Assembly (NCBI GenBank): GCA_028284395.1
Contig: JANQRV010000257.1
Coordinates: 30,575-94,574, forward strand
Direction: 5' to 3'
Source: Saprospiraceae bacterium
GTDB taxonomy: Bacteria > Bacteroidota > Bacteroidia > Chitinophagales > Saprospiraceae
DNA: 64,000 bases
Below, piece by piece: positions 56,355-64,000 of the stretch. Positions within the stretch are counted from its first letter, which is position 1, and each line of letters begins with the position of its first letter. The notes beneath the pieces were generated by a model that saw only the letters and a list, made by a program, of their open reading frames with translations, did no database searches and was not told where the DNA came from. Both the position numbers and the translations under genes were made by a program.

Positions 56355-57298
56355 AAGTGTGTTTTTATGGTTTTCAATAGCCCTTTAGCGAGTGTGGCAT
56401 TGGCACCTACCTGTACAATGTCGGGAAGCCCGGCTTTGAAGTAGCCGGCTACCTTTTCAGCCTCGGTTGTACCCCTTGTTTTATCGGTTTCCGTGAGAGC
56501 GAAGATCCCTTTTTGTTCTTTTTCCTCCTGAAAGATTCGGCTTGCGGTGATGTGGGTATAAAGAACCGTCTTTTCCGGAAGGTATTCCTCATTGAAGGGC
56601 CCAGCCACGACTGTCCCTTTTTCCCCTATCTTGATCCGCGTGATCACCTCGGTTGTATATTTCACAAAATAGCGGAAGGATTCGTCAGAAAGAATGGCCA
56701 GTTTTTGGGGAAGCACTTCCAGGTCCAGGAGATTAGAAAATGCTTCTCCTAATCGGGTTACCTCTGCGGAGGGAGTAGCCGGTATGGCAAATTCTTCAAG
56801 AACCAAGGTAGTGCCGCCGTTAATCAGAAGTTGTGAGCCGGAGACCTGCCCCGTCATGGTTTCAAAATCAAAATCATCGAAATCACCAATGGATGGCTGT
56901 GCCACATCCTGCAACTCCCGACGAAACTTACTCAATACCATCGGACAGCTGACCCAGGTGAAAATACCCCGAAGGGATTTGACAGGGAACAGTAAAAGTC
57001 GAGCATCAGAGATTCCAATAGCACTGGCATGTTCGTCTCCCCGGTCGGGATGTCCAAATACCAGGTTCATTGACTTACCTGGCTCTAATTGAACAGATTC
57101 ATCGAACAATTTAATGCTACGGTTTTGAGTAGCAAATGCCTCCCTAAAGGCGCCCTTCAAACTGGAGCCTTCTACCTTTGGAAAATCAGTATGTCTTTCG
57201 CGCTGGATTGGCAGGTCTACTACCCCCAGGTCGTCTCCCCGACCTGCATGTAGCGGTGTCTGGCAGCACATAAACAAGGGTTTTGCGGTTTGGTACAT
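56351..57298 (-). CDS. cmr4: Type III-B backbone subunit and target-RNA nuclease Cmr4
   Basis: The N-terminus has the family signature 'TPLHAGRGDDLGVVDLPIQR' with the catalytic Asp in 'VVDLP' (Asp28), then 'FPKVEGSSLKGAFREAF'. The C-terminal region has 'QVGANATLAKGLLKT'. Cmr4 subunits stack along the crRNA and each cuts the bound target RNA; the conserved Asp suggests active slicing. It follows the CARF nuclease gene by 10 bp. Confidence 0.95.
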   Translation of the reverse strand: MYQTAKPLFMCCQTPLHAGRGDDLGVVDLPIQRERHTDFPKVEGSSLKGAFREAFATQNRSIKLFDESVQLEPGKSMNLVFGHPDRGDEHASAIGISDARLLLFPVKSLRGIFTWVSCPMVLSKFRRELQDVAQPSIGDFDDFDFETMTGQVSGSQLLINGGTTLVLEEFAIPATPSAEVTRLGEAFSNLLDLEVLPQKLAILSDESFRYFVKYTTEVITRIKIGEKGTVVAGPFNEEYLPEKTVLYTHITASRIFQEEKEQKGIFALTETDKTRGTTEAEKVAGYFKAGLPDIVQVGANATLAKGLLKTIKTHL

Positions 57299-57308
57299 AT
57301 CTTTTGGA

Positions 57309-58865
57309 TTAGCAGGTTTTATAATAATCGTATTCTTTGAGCAACAAATAGCGATTGTAAGGGCGGCGGGGATCAGGTTTCAGTTTCTCAGCGTCCATGG
57401 TTATTTTCTTATTCATGATCTCCTGTTTGTAAGGATTGTTCGATGCGCTGGCCGCCAGATCCATGGACAAATTAATCTTTACTACGAAAACGCGAAATTC
57501 GCCTATTCCTGCATCTGAAATTGTCTCTTTGAGTTTTTGCAGATTGAGCTTAAACTTCTCTTCTTCCGGGTCTTGAAATCGCTGGTAAAAGACCATTAGG
57601 TAAAAACTTTCCTTATTGCGGATATTGTCAGCACTTAATTTCCCTAGCTGTTTCGCGAGTTTCTCTCCGTATCGATTTATTTTCTTTTTTTTGTAATTTC
57701 TCTTCTGCAGATCTTTTTCGCCATTAAGGTCGTAGGCATGCCTCACCTGGTTGAAGGCCTTCACTTCCACCCATATTTGATTACCTGATTCAATATTATC
57801 CAATAGAAGATCTATTTCCACCTCATCTTGATCAATGCTGTGCCGAACATTGTAACTCTGGTCGAATTCCTCGAGAAAAAAATCCAGGAACTTATATTCC
57901 ATATATAGACCCAACACGGTATTCCCGTGTGGCGTATTTTCGTTCAGATAGCTGTTGAAGATCTTGCCGAGGGAAGTGCGTTGAAAATTGCCCTGTCCAT
58001 CGGGAGAAAAAAGCCGGTAGGGCACCAACTGCTCTTCAAACAATTGTTTTTCAAGCTCAGACAAACCCTTTGGCTTTTCCTCCATCAGATACGGCTGCCA
58101 CAAATCCGCCTTGGTCCAATCAAACTGGACCGGCATGGGCGGGATCTCGATCAGGGCGTCTGCGGTATTGGAAGAATTGGCGTGTTCGTAAACGTAGTAG
58201 AGCGGGTATCTGAACAGTTGGCCAATGATTGACAAGACCGGTAAAACACCCTTATAGCCAGCAGTGACATTCAAATGTAGTGGAGCATTCCTAGGAAAGA
58301 GCTTTTTTACCTTCTGAATTTCGGCAAACAAGCCATCGAATCCCTTATCCTCAAACTCTTTTTTATCAAATATTTGCAAGCCTTCGATCAATCTAATTTT
58401 CACGCTTAGCTTTCCTTCCCACAGCAGTTGGATCTTTTCCAATGCCTCCTTGATGAGCGAAGCGGCCAGGCCTGAAACTGGCGTATCTGTGCACAGTAAG
58501 TAGATCTGGACGTTTTTCTCCTGAAATGCCTTTCGTTTCAATATCTCCAGTGTACTTTGGATCTCCGCCGAGGCGTGCCGGTTAACGGACTTTCGATCCG
58601 GATCATATTTCCATTTTGGTTTCGAAGCAGGTCTCTTCTGCTCTTCGAGATAAGTTTGATTCAAAAAGTAAGAACCGATGTTCTCCCTGATTCTTTCCTC
58701 GATCAAGGGGCTGACGGATTCTCCCCGCAACATGCCTCGTAAGTGGGCACCAATACCGAGGTCTCCTATATGCCGGGCGGCATATGCCTTTTGTACCTCC
58801 GGACTATCGAAATTGGTCAAAAGAGATACGCCTACCGTGGTTACTAATTTGATTGTAGAAGTCAT
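57309..58865 (-). CDS. CARF-domain PD-(D/E)XK nuclease, type III ancillary effector (518 aa)
   Basis: The N-terminal half (1-245) is a CARF domain of the APE2256-like group: 'TTVGVSLLTNF' at the first strand, 'VQIYLLCTDTP' and 'LHLNVTAGYKGVLPVLSIIG' with the ligand-loop motif, then 'YYVYEHAN'. From about 270 a winged-helix-like linker leads to a restriction-endonuclease fold: Glu323 ('LYMEYKF'), Asp352 ('VEIDLLL') and Glu367-Val-Lys369 ('WVEVKAF'). Together these make the PD-(D/E)XK site. This is the layout of Card1/Can2-type effectors, which bind cyclic oligoadenylate and cut DNA or RNA, though this protein is longer. Its start overlaps cmr3 (ATGA) inside the cmr operon. Ring-nuclease activity of the CARF domain is also possible. 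Confidence 0.85.
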   Translation of the reverse strand: MTSTIKLVTTVGVSLLTNFDSPEVQKAYAARHIGDLGIGAHLRGMLRGESVSPLIEERIRENIGSYFLNQTYLEEQKRPASKPKWKYDPDRKSVNRHASAEIQSTLEILKRKAFQEKNVQIYLLCTDTPVSGLAASLIKEALEKIQLLWEGKLSVKIRLIEGLQIFDKKEFEDKGFDGLFAEIQKVKKLFPRNAPLHLNVTAGYKGVLPVLSIIGQLFRYPLYYVYEHANSSNTADALIEIPPMPVQFDWTKADLWQPYLMEEKPKGLSELEKQLFEEQLVPYRLFSPDGQGNFQRTSLGKIFNSYLNENTPHGNTVLGLYMEYKFLDFFLEEFDQSYNVRHSIDQDEVEIDLLLDNIESGNQIWVEVKAFNQVRHAYDLNGEKDLQKRNYKKKKINRYGEKLAKQLGKLSADNIRNKESFYLMVFYQRFQDPEEEKFKLNLQKLKETISDAGIGEFRVFVVKINLSMDLAASASNNPYKQEIMNKKITMDAEKLKPDPRRPYNRYLLLKEYDYYKTC

Positions 58866-59941
58866 GTTGTGGAATTTTCGCGCATTTGATGAACCGCGCC
58901 GATGTGATACAGACCGAAGCCTTCCTCCGCCCGGAATTCGCTGATCGAGGCGGGAAGATTGGTAAGGTCACCTATGCCTTCATTGGCAAAACAGTAGTAT
59001 ACGCTGCCGGCCGGAACTGCCTTCAACATCGACTTGGGCATCCCTTGCCTCATATCAAAACCGCCGATGTGTTGCTTTTTTCCAACGACTGCAGCCTTGA
59101 TTTCCAAGTCGTTTCTGCTGAAAAGGGTTTTTAGATCAGGGAAATAACCATTCCGAAATAAGGCGGGTGTCGCCAAATAGATTTTGAACCAGTTTTTAGC
59201 TTTCGGTCTGGTGTAGGCCAACGGGTACCGGTCTGTGGTAGCCGTCGGTAGGGAGAACAACACGGCCTGGCGAGCCTCTCCGCCAAGTTTGATCAAAGAC
59301 GTTGTCTCGCCCGGTTGTAGATTGGTTTCGATGTCAAAATGAATACCTTGCAACCGGCTCATTGAGATGCGATAAAGATATCCCTCGCGGGCATTCTTCC
59401 GATAGGTATCGCGCGCCAAACCGATTTTGGCTTCCTCCATGAAAAACTGCTCCTTTGTAGGATTCCGCAATTCATATCGATACTCCGACGCTGTTCCTAT
59501 ATCCAAGTACGCTTCCAATAATGATTTATTGATCAGCGTGCCCTCGGCGCTGTCTACCTTTTCCGCCGAAGGGGCCATCAAAAGGAAGTCCTTGAATACT
59601 GAATTTGTGCATATACGTTGTGGGACTTTCTTCAGTTCCAGCAACCGCCCCGTTTTTGTATTTTCTTCATCGGTCGCTACCAGGTCCAGGGGAGTGGGAA
59701 AATAGTGGACATTGTCCTCCTCCCGGTAAAGCCGGATGTCGGTGATCCGCAAACCCGATGTCCGTGGCTCGATTTCAGTTACCGGAATACCCAATTTACA
59801 AGCTTTAGCTGCCCTCAAGGCACCGTACAGTACCCCCGGATAAGGAGGAAAGATGCCTGCTGCCATAGTATCGTCCCCCATAGTAAAGGGACGGCCATCG
59901 CGAAAAAACAAGGGGTCAAGCGCTCGGATTCTGTGTACCAT
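58862..59941 (-). CDS. cmr3: Type III-B RAMP protein Cmr3
   Basis: The N-terminus 'IRALDPLFFRDGRPF' and the following 'FPPYPGVLYGALRAA' are typical for Cmr3. A Gly-rich region ('LIKLGGEARQAV') and the terminal 'MRQGMPKSMLKAVPAGSVYY' pattern fit the family. Cmr3 joins Cas10 to the crRNA 5' tag. The start lies within the end of cas10 (26-bp overlap). Confidence 0.93.
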   Translation of the reverse strand: MVHRIRALDPLFFRDGRPFTMGDDTMAAGIFPPYPGVLYGALRAAKACKLGIPVTEIEPRTSGLRITDIRLYREEDNVHYFPTPLDLVATDEENTKTGRLLELKKVPQRICTNSVFKDFLLMAPSAEKVDSAEGTLINKSLLEAYLDIGTASEYRYELRNPTKEQFFMEEAKIGLARDTYRKNAREGYLYRISMSRLQGIHFDIETNLQPGETTSLIKLGGEARQAVLFSLPTATTDRYPLAYTRPKAKNWFKIYLATPALFRNGYFPDLKTLFSRNDLEIKAAVVGKKQHIGGFDMRQGMPKSMLKAVPAGSVYYCFANEGIGDLTNLPASISEFRAEEGFGLYHIGAVHQMRENSTT

Positions 59942-61775
59942 CTTCGATCAGATTTAATTCATTTTCAAGAAAATTCAGCAAGTGCAGCGTATTGATAAAA
60001 TTGCTCCACCAATGGGGAAATTGATCGAACAATTTCTTTAAAGGTTCAAACATATCCTTACAGGCTTTTTCTTTCTTCATCGGATCGTTCACTCCGCAAT
60101 AGGAGCGTCGAACCAGGCGCATCGTTTCTGCCATAACCAATTCTTTTCCAAGGTTGAGAAATGCTTTTTGGGTAGGTTTCTTCTCCGAGAGTGGACTAAA
60201 AGTCCGATCCAGGTTCAGGATAAAGTTGTCGGAAAAATCCGTCGATTGGAGCCTCGCGAGGATCTTTTCAAATAGCAGCACATTCGCTTGCTCCCCCCGC
60301 AATTGCCGCCAGTAGATTTCATGGCGTTCTCCAGATCCTTTGATCAGGGTAATGCCGATGGCGTCTTTGCCCACCTCTTTAAATTCTTTCTTCGCGGCCT
60401 TTTCCATCCGTTTTGCTTCCCTTAGGACCAACCGCAGGGGCTCCTTCACCTGGGCTATACAGATCCCGGCCGTAAAGGATAACTCTTTACCAGGCTGTAG
60501 GAAAGAAGAAAGGCTGTCTGACACTTTCTCCCGAAAAAGCTCCCGCAATCTTTTGAGGAGAGGGAATAATTGGTTTAAATTGACAAGGGCCAGAAAATCA
60601 TCGCCTCCCGCATAAACGACCCGGGAATCAAACTTCTGTTGAGTCTCTTCGGTAGCAGCAATTGCAAAGCCGGCCAGCTGCTTGGCGAATTGCCGATGGA
60701 AGTCCAAAAGCTCCTCTCCACTGTCGATCTGAACCAATTCTGGATCCGCACCGAGCCACTTCCCCATATTGTCACCATCGAAAAGCAGAATGGCGTAGTA
60801 CGGTGTAAAACGGATGAGGGGACCGGTTTTTTCCAGACTCTTGAGTTTTTTCCAGACCTCCTCCTGATAACCTTTAATGACTTCAATGTTGACCGGCACC
60901 TTGTTCTCGTCAAGTTCATCCAGGATCTTCCTCCTTCGATCTTCGGAATCGGTGTAATTTTCATAAAGTAACTGGGTGTTGATGCACTTCAAAAATTTCA
61001 CTGGACATTCCAGCTCGTTCGAGGCTTCAAGCAATTTTTTTACACTTTGCTTCAGTGCTATGTCTGCCACAGAAGGAAAATCTTGCTTCTTATAGAATCG
61101 CTTTAGAAAACCAATGGCGCTGATGGCTTCACCTCGATGCATTTGATCCCCAGAATGGGCCATGGTTTCGGATGGCAGCATGAAAGGAAGAGGTCTGGGG
61201 TTCTTCTTATCCCGAGACCGGTAGAACAACGCATTGTTTTTTCCGTCCAGGTTGCATTTTCGTCCCCGTTCTCCGAGCGTGACGGTCCCATCCGGGTCCA
61301 ATTGGTATGCGTACTGATCAAAGGGCCTCACATTTTTTATGGCTCCCAAAGTTTGCTCCAGTTCTTGGTAAACTTCACAATATTCAGACGAACTCTTAAG
61401 AGGTAGGGCAGCCCAGAATATTTCGAGGTGTTGCTCTACCTGAAGCCAAAACCCGGGAGGGGCGATCCCTATCTTTCTAAAATCAATGGCATCTCTAGCC
61501 ATGGAATTAAAAGTTTGGCGAATCGCTTTTTCAACGACCTTTCCAGTCGCAGAAGGATCGCTTTCTTTCGGAAGCAGTGCGATGAAACGGTTTGGATAGG
61601 AAACGGAAATATCCGGATGGGGGAAAATGATAAATTCTTTACCCACGACCTCCATCCCTATACCAATGAGCTGAGAAAGGATCTGACTGCCATTGAAAAG
61701 ATCCCTGGTCTTACGGGCTTCCTGAATGAAGGATTGGACTGGGCCTATGGTGCAAAGGAATAAGTATTGATCCAT
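59916..61775 (-). CDS. cas10: Cas10/Cmr2 without HD nuclease domain, cyclase motif intact (619 aa)
   Basis: The protein begins directly with 'FLCTIGPVQSFIQEARKTRD', the start of the Palm1 region, so the usual N-terminal HD nuclease is absent. The first Palm has 'YAILLFDGDNMGKW' (Asp333, Asp335) and the cyclase centre is 'VYAGGDDFLAL' (GGDD 390-393). The C-terminal D4 helical domain is present. Cyclic oligoadenylate synthesis is therefore expected and single-strand DNA cutting is not. The gene is 4 bp after cmr1 and overlaps cmr3 by 26 bp. It is shorter than HD-containing Cmr2 proteins (usually 800 aa or more). Confidence 0.95.
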   Translation of the reverse strand: MDQYLFLCTIGPVQSFIQEARKTRDLFNGSQILSQLIGIGMEVVGKEFIIFPHPDISVSYPNRFIALLPKESDPSATGKVVEKAIRQTFNSMARDAIDFRKIGIAPPGFWLQVEQHLEIFWAALPLKSSSEYCEVYQELEQTLGAIKNVRPFDQYAYQLDPDGTVTLGERGRKCNLDGKNNALFYRSRDKKNPRPLPFMLPSETMAHSGDQMHRGEAISAIGFLKRFYKKQDFPSVADIALKQSVKKLLEASNELECPVKFLKCINTQLLYENYTDSEDRRRKILDELDENKVPVNIEVIKGYQEEVWKKLKSLEKTGPLIRFTPYYAILLFDGDNMGKWLGADPELVQIDSGEELLDFHRQFAKQLAGFAIAATEETQQKFDSRVVYAGGDDFLALVNLNQLFPLLKRLRELFREKVSDSLSSFLQPGKELSFTAGICIAQVKEPLRLVLREAKRMEKAAKKEFKEVGKDAIGITLIKGSGERHEIYWRQLRGEQANVLLFEKILARLQSTDFSDNFILNLDRTFSPLSEKKPTQKAFLNLGKELVMAETMRLVRRSYCGVNDPMKKEKACKDMFEPLKKLFDQFPHWWSNFINTLHLLNFLENELNLIEDGTQNPSA

Positions 61776-61779
61776 GGTC

Positions 61780-62853
61780 TTAGCGTTTGCGATGGCGGTT
61801 TTGCCATTGCGATTTATTAATCGTTTTCCCTGCTTTTATATAATCTGCCTCAGTTTTCTTGTATGGAGCTTTGAGGCCGTTAATAAATTCTTCAAATAGG
61901 GTTTGTTTGGGATTGGCATCAGGATTATCCCTCCTTTTGCCAGGAGGTATCGTGGCTAATTTAGCGACGACCGGTCTGTACAAGTCTCCGGGTCCAGGAA
62001 TGAGACTAACCATCAAGGGAGAGGCAAATCGTGGCTTTCCTGCTCCGAGCGTTCTTTGATAATTTTGACCATGATCTGCCAGGAGCATACTTGACACCAT
62101 ACCAATCTGGTCAATAATGTGCCGTCTTTTCTTTGGTTCAAGAATGTGGATGGATTCGATATTTGGTCTACGCTTAGTTTTTAATCTCGATCGGATGCAT
62201 CCTTCTTGATCATCGATATTGTAAAATGACTGACCAGGCTCTTTCGTTTCTACAAAGACGGAATCAATTACATCCAACAATGCTTCATAACTATCCGGTG
62301 GATTGAAGTCATCCAGCTCCTGTCCATTTTCGAGAACCTTCGTAATATTTATACTGCCATATCCTCTTCTCCCTCTTTTTCCAAAGCCAGAAATAAAGGT
62401 TGCCAGGACGAAAAGGTTAAACAATCGTTTTTCATCCATAAGTACGAGTTCCCTCCCCTTCTCATCTTTTTGATCACAGTGAACCAACTTGAGCAGTTTC
62501 AAATGCAGGCGAAAAGTTGTACCGGGTGGAATGGACAATGCGGGAGAATCCCTTCCTTCCTTTCTTACTTTTCGGTGCGACAACAACGAATAATTTTGAA
62601 AATCAATCGGATCGGCTTCAATTTCCACCACGACTTTACTGCGACCAACCTTCTGGTCTGACCCACCAAAAATGGTCGATTCCATTTTTTCGAGTTGCTG
62701 CGAAGCTACACCGGGCAGATGACCATTGACCTGTCTCCACGTTCGCCTCAAAATTCCTTTGAAGCTGTCGGTCCGCAACTCCGGCTTTGCAACTTTAATG
62801 CGATTCATAAACATATGGGTAAGCACCTTGCAGTGAAAGGTATAGTGGGTCAT
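61780..62853 (-). CDS. cmr1: Type III-B RAMP protein Cmr1
   Basis: The ATG at 62853 ('MTHYTFHCKVLTHMFM') is preferred over one at 62877. The protein shows 'KPELRTDSFKGILRRTWRQV', the family's N-terminal RAMP motif, then 'ESTIFGGSDQKVGRSKV' and 'ISGFGKRGRRGYGS', the Gly-rich loop. Cmr1 sits at the 3' end of the crRNA and receives the target. It is the first gene of the operon, so its 150-bp upstream region should hold the cas promoter; no good -7 element was found there. Confidence 0.92.
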   Translation of the reverse strand: MTHYTFHCKVLTHMFMNRIKVAKPELRTDSFKGILRRTWRQVNGHLPGVASQQLEKMESTIFGGSDQKVGRSKVVVEIEADPIDFQNYSLLSHRKVRKEGRDSPALSIPPGTTFRLHLKLLKLVHCDQKDEKGRELVLMDEKRLFNLFVLATFISGFGKRGRRGYGSINITKVLENGQELDDFNPPDSYEALLDVIDSVFVETKEPGQSFYNIDDQEGCIRSRLKTKRRPNIESIHILEPKKRRHIIDQIGMVSSMLLADHGQNYQRTLGAGKPRFASPLMVSLIPGPGDLYRPVVAKLATIPPGKRRDNPDANPKQTLFEEFINGLKAPYKKTEADYIKAGKTINKSQWQNRHRKR

Positions 62854-63572
62854 AGCTTTACAAAATTGCGATCCCATTCAGGGAAGTGAAAGAAGAAGCT
62901 TTGGAATTATGGAAGGACTGATATAACCTTATCATTAAATATATGAAACCATCATATATAATTTGATAAAAAAAGGAAATATTTTTCAATCTGATTAGAT
63001 TGAGTTTATAGATAGAAATAATGAAGTATATGAATCTAGAGGACTTTGCTATCAATCTGACCGAAGTAAAAGCAGAAGAAATTAGAAAGAAAAGTACCTG
63101 TAAAAAACAGGTATGCGTCTCTCGGAAGGAGAATGAATTGGTTTCAAAACAGAAATCCGATTTATTGATCATCATTGTTGTCGAGTTAATTTTGTTGGGT
63201 ACGATCAACAATGAAATCTCTGGATCGGCAATATTTGTACAATCTTATAACGGAAGCAGGCTCAAAATAGTTCGCTGCATGCAAAAAGAACTCCAATTGC
63301 GTATCAGGATTCTACCCATTGCTGAAAATTTAGTTGCTTTCCGAGTTAGGGGCATGGCAGGCAATATACCCTCCTCAAGCTAGACAGCTAAGGAAAAAAT
63401 CTGCGGCAGGTTGGAACGTCTTTGCAATCATCACACCATAACTCACTGTAAATAAAAGCTTAATACCCTAACACGTTGGAATCCAACCAAGGAATTAATG
63501 ATAAAACTATTGGAGATACCGCAATTTTCGTCGAAAGATTTTTGTATACTATTGGTAAAACTATGTTGACAG
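62854..63572. other. Intergenic interval with one doubtful small frame
   Basis: This 0.7-kb interval lies between the divergent cmr operon and the plus-strand gene at the window end. A plus-strand frame at 63021-63383 (120 codons, 'MNLEDFAINLTEVKAEEIRK' near its start) looks coding in its first 50 codons but not later. It may be a decayed gene. AT-rich promoter-like sequence flanks both ends. Confidence 0.4.
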
Positions 63573-64000
63573 ATGCATAACAGTCCACTCCTACAAACGC
63601 TTCGCTTGATACCCTCTTCCAAACTCAAACGATATGAGGCCTACGTAAAACAATCAACAACTCAGAAAGACTACATGAAACTTTGTACCCATATTGTAGA
63701 GTTTGGTCCAAGTTTCAAAGGCGAAGCCCTGAAACGGGAAAAACTTATTGATGAGATTTTCCCTGAAAATCCTCAAAAACTGAAAGCAGTGGCTGCTCAG
63801 TTGAAAAAAATGGCAGAACAATTCCTGGTTATTTCGGAGGTTAGGATGACAAAAAATGGACTCTCCCGAGCAGGAAAAATGTTGCTATTGGAATCATTGA
63901 CACCTAATTTCCAACTGTTTTCAACCCAATGCAATAAACGGCTGAATGAAATCGACAAACAATCGGTCAAAGACGCTCAGGACTATTTTGACGCTCATCG
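63573..64000 (+). CDS. Start of an unidentified Bacteroidota protein, cut by window edge
   Basis: The frame is open from the ATG at 63573 to the last base (142 codons). The beginning 'SPLLQTLRLIPSSKLKRYEA' resembles a family of long helical Bacteroidota proteins that start with 'LLQTLRxLSxxELKRFxxF' and are of unknown function. The sequence is Lys/Gln/Leu-rich and predicted helical throughout. It is divergent from the cas operon and there is no sign that it belongs to it. Confidence 0.7.
   Translation, partial: MHNSPLLQTLRLIPSSKLKRYEAYVKQSTTQKDYMKLCTHIVEFGPSFKGEALKREKLIDEIFPENPQKLKAVAAQLKKMAEQFLVISEVRMTKNGLSRAGKMLLLESLTPNFQLFSTQCNKRLNEIDKQSVKDAQDYFDAH

Noticed and set aside
59916..61775. HD nuclease domain in Cas10
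   Set aside because: The protein starts at the 'GPVQSFI' segment and has no upstream HD sequence; the preceding cmr1 gene ends 4 bp before its start.
48272..62853. Type III-E (gRAMP/Craspase) because of the TPR-CHAT genes
   Set aside because: Separate cmr1, cas10, cmr3, cmr4, cmr5 and cmr6 genes are present, no fused multi-RAMP protein exists, and the TPR-CHAT proteins carry export signals and are 30 kb away.

Overview
The window looks like chromosomal DNA of a Bacteroidota bacterium, most likely of the Saprospirales type. The grounds are type IX secretion cargo with both sorting-domain classes, a PorP/SprF protein, NarL-type two-component genes with a TPR sensor, a pre-crRNA promoter of the Bacteroidota TAnnTTTG class, and very large TPR proteins. 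No rRNA or tRNA gene was seen.

Left part (1-26.7 kb): a protease-like signalling island. On the minus strand, a cytosolic caspase-fold gene (16361-18745) heads a closely spaced run of five paralogous exported TPR-CHAT genes (12803-16333, 9734-12790, 6290-9715, 1932-6182, and one cut by the window edge at 1-1916). They share an N-terminal export signal, MORN-like repeats, 8 to 17 forty-residue TPRs and a C-terminal CHAT cysteine-protease domain. Divergently, a small unknown gene, a TPR sensor kinase and its response regulator are followed by a CHASE2-like membrane protein, an exported protein and a membrane-anchored CHAT-STAND ATPase.

Middle part (26.7-47.1 kb): a three-gene secretion operon (PorP/SprF, a cohesin-like protein with a gliding-type C-terminus, a 1.6 kaa glucoamylase-like protein with PKD, cohesin-like and dockerin-like parts). 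Then comes an accessory stretch of small unknown genes (HTH-membrane protein, a probable frameshifted gene, SLOG protein, PAS-like/HTH regulator) and a four-gene envelope operon (two beta-barrels, a four-fold repeat protein, a lipoprotein with a permuted NlpC-like C-terminus). Next to the CRISPR locus lie about 1.2 kb of decayed genes.

Right part (48.2-62.9 kb): a complete type III-B CRISPR-Cas locus, all on the minus strand. The order is cmr1, HD-less cas10/cmr2 with intact GGDD, cmr3, a CARF-PD-(D/E)XK nuclease, cmr4, cmr5, cmr6, a two-helix membrane protein, cas6, terminator, leader and array 2, RT-cas1, cas2, leader and array 1, terminator. The expected scheme is acquisition (possibly from RNA) by RT-Cas1/Cas2, processing by Cas6, target RNA recognition by the Cmr complex, cyclic oligoadenylate synthesis by Cas10, and response by the CARF nuclease and perhaps the membrane protein. 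The two arrays have duplicated leaders of about 460 bp in which six TTTCG(A/C)AA sites keep almost identical spacing although the sequence between them has diverged; this is the most unusual non-coding signal seen. The window ends in a partial gene.
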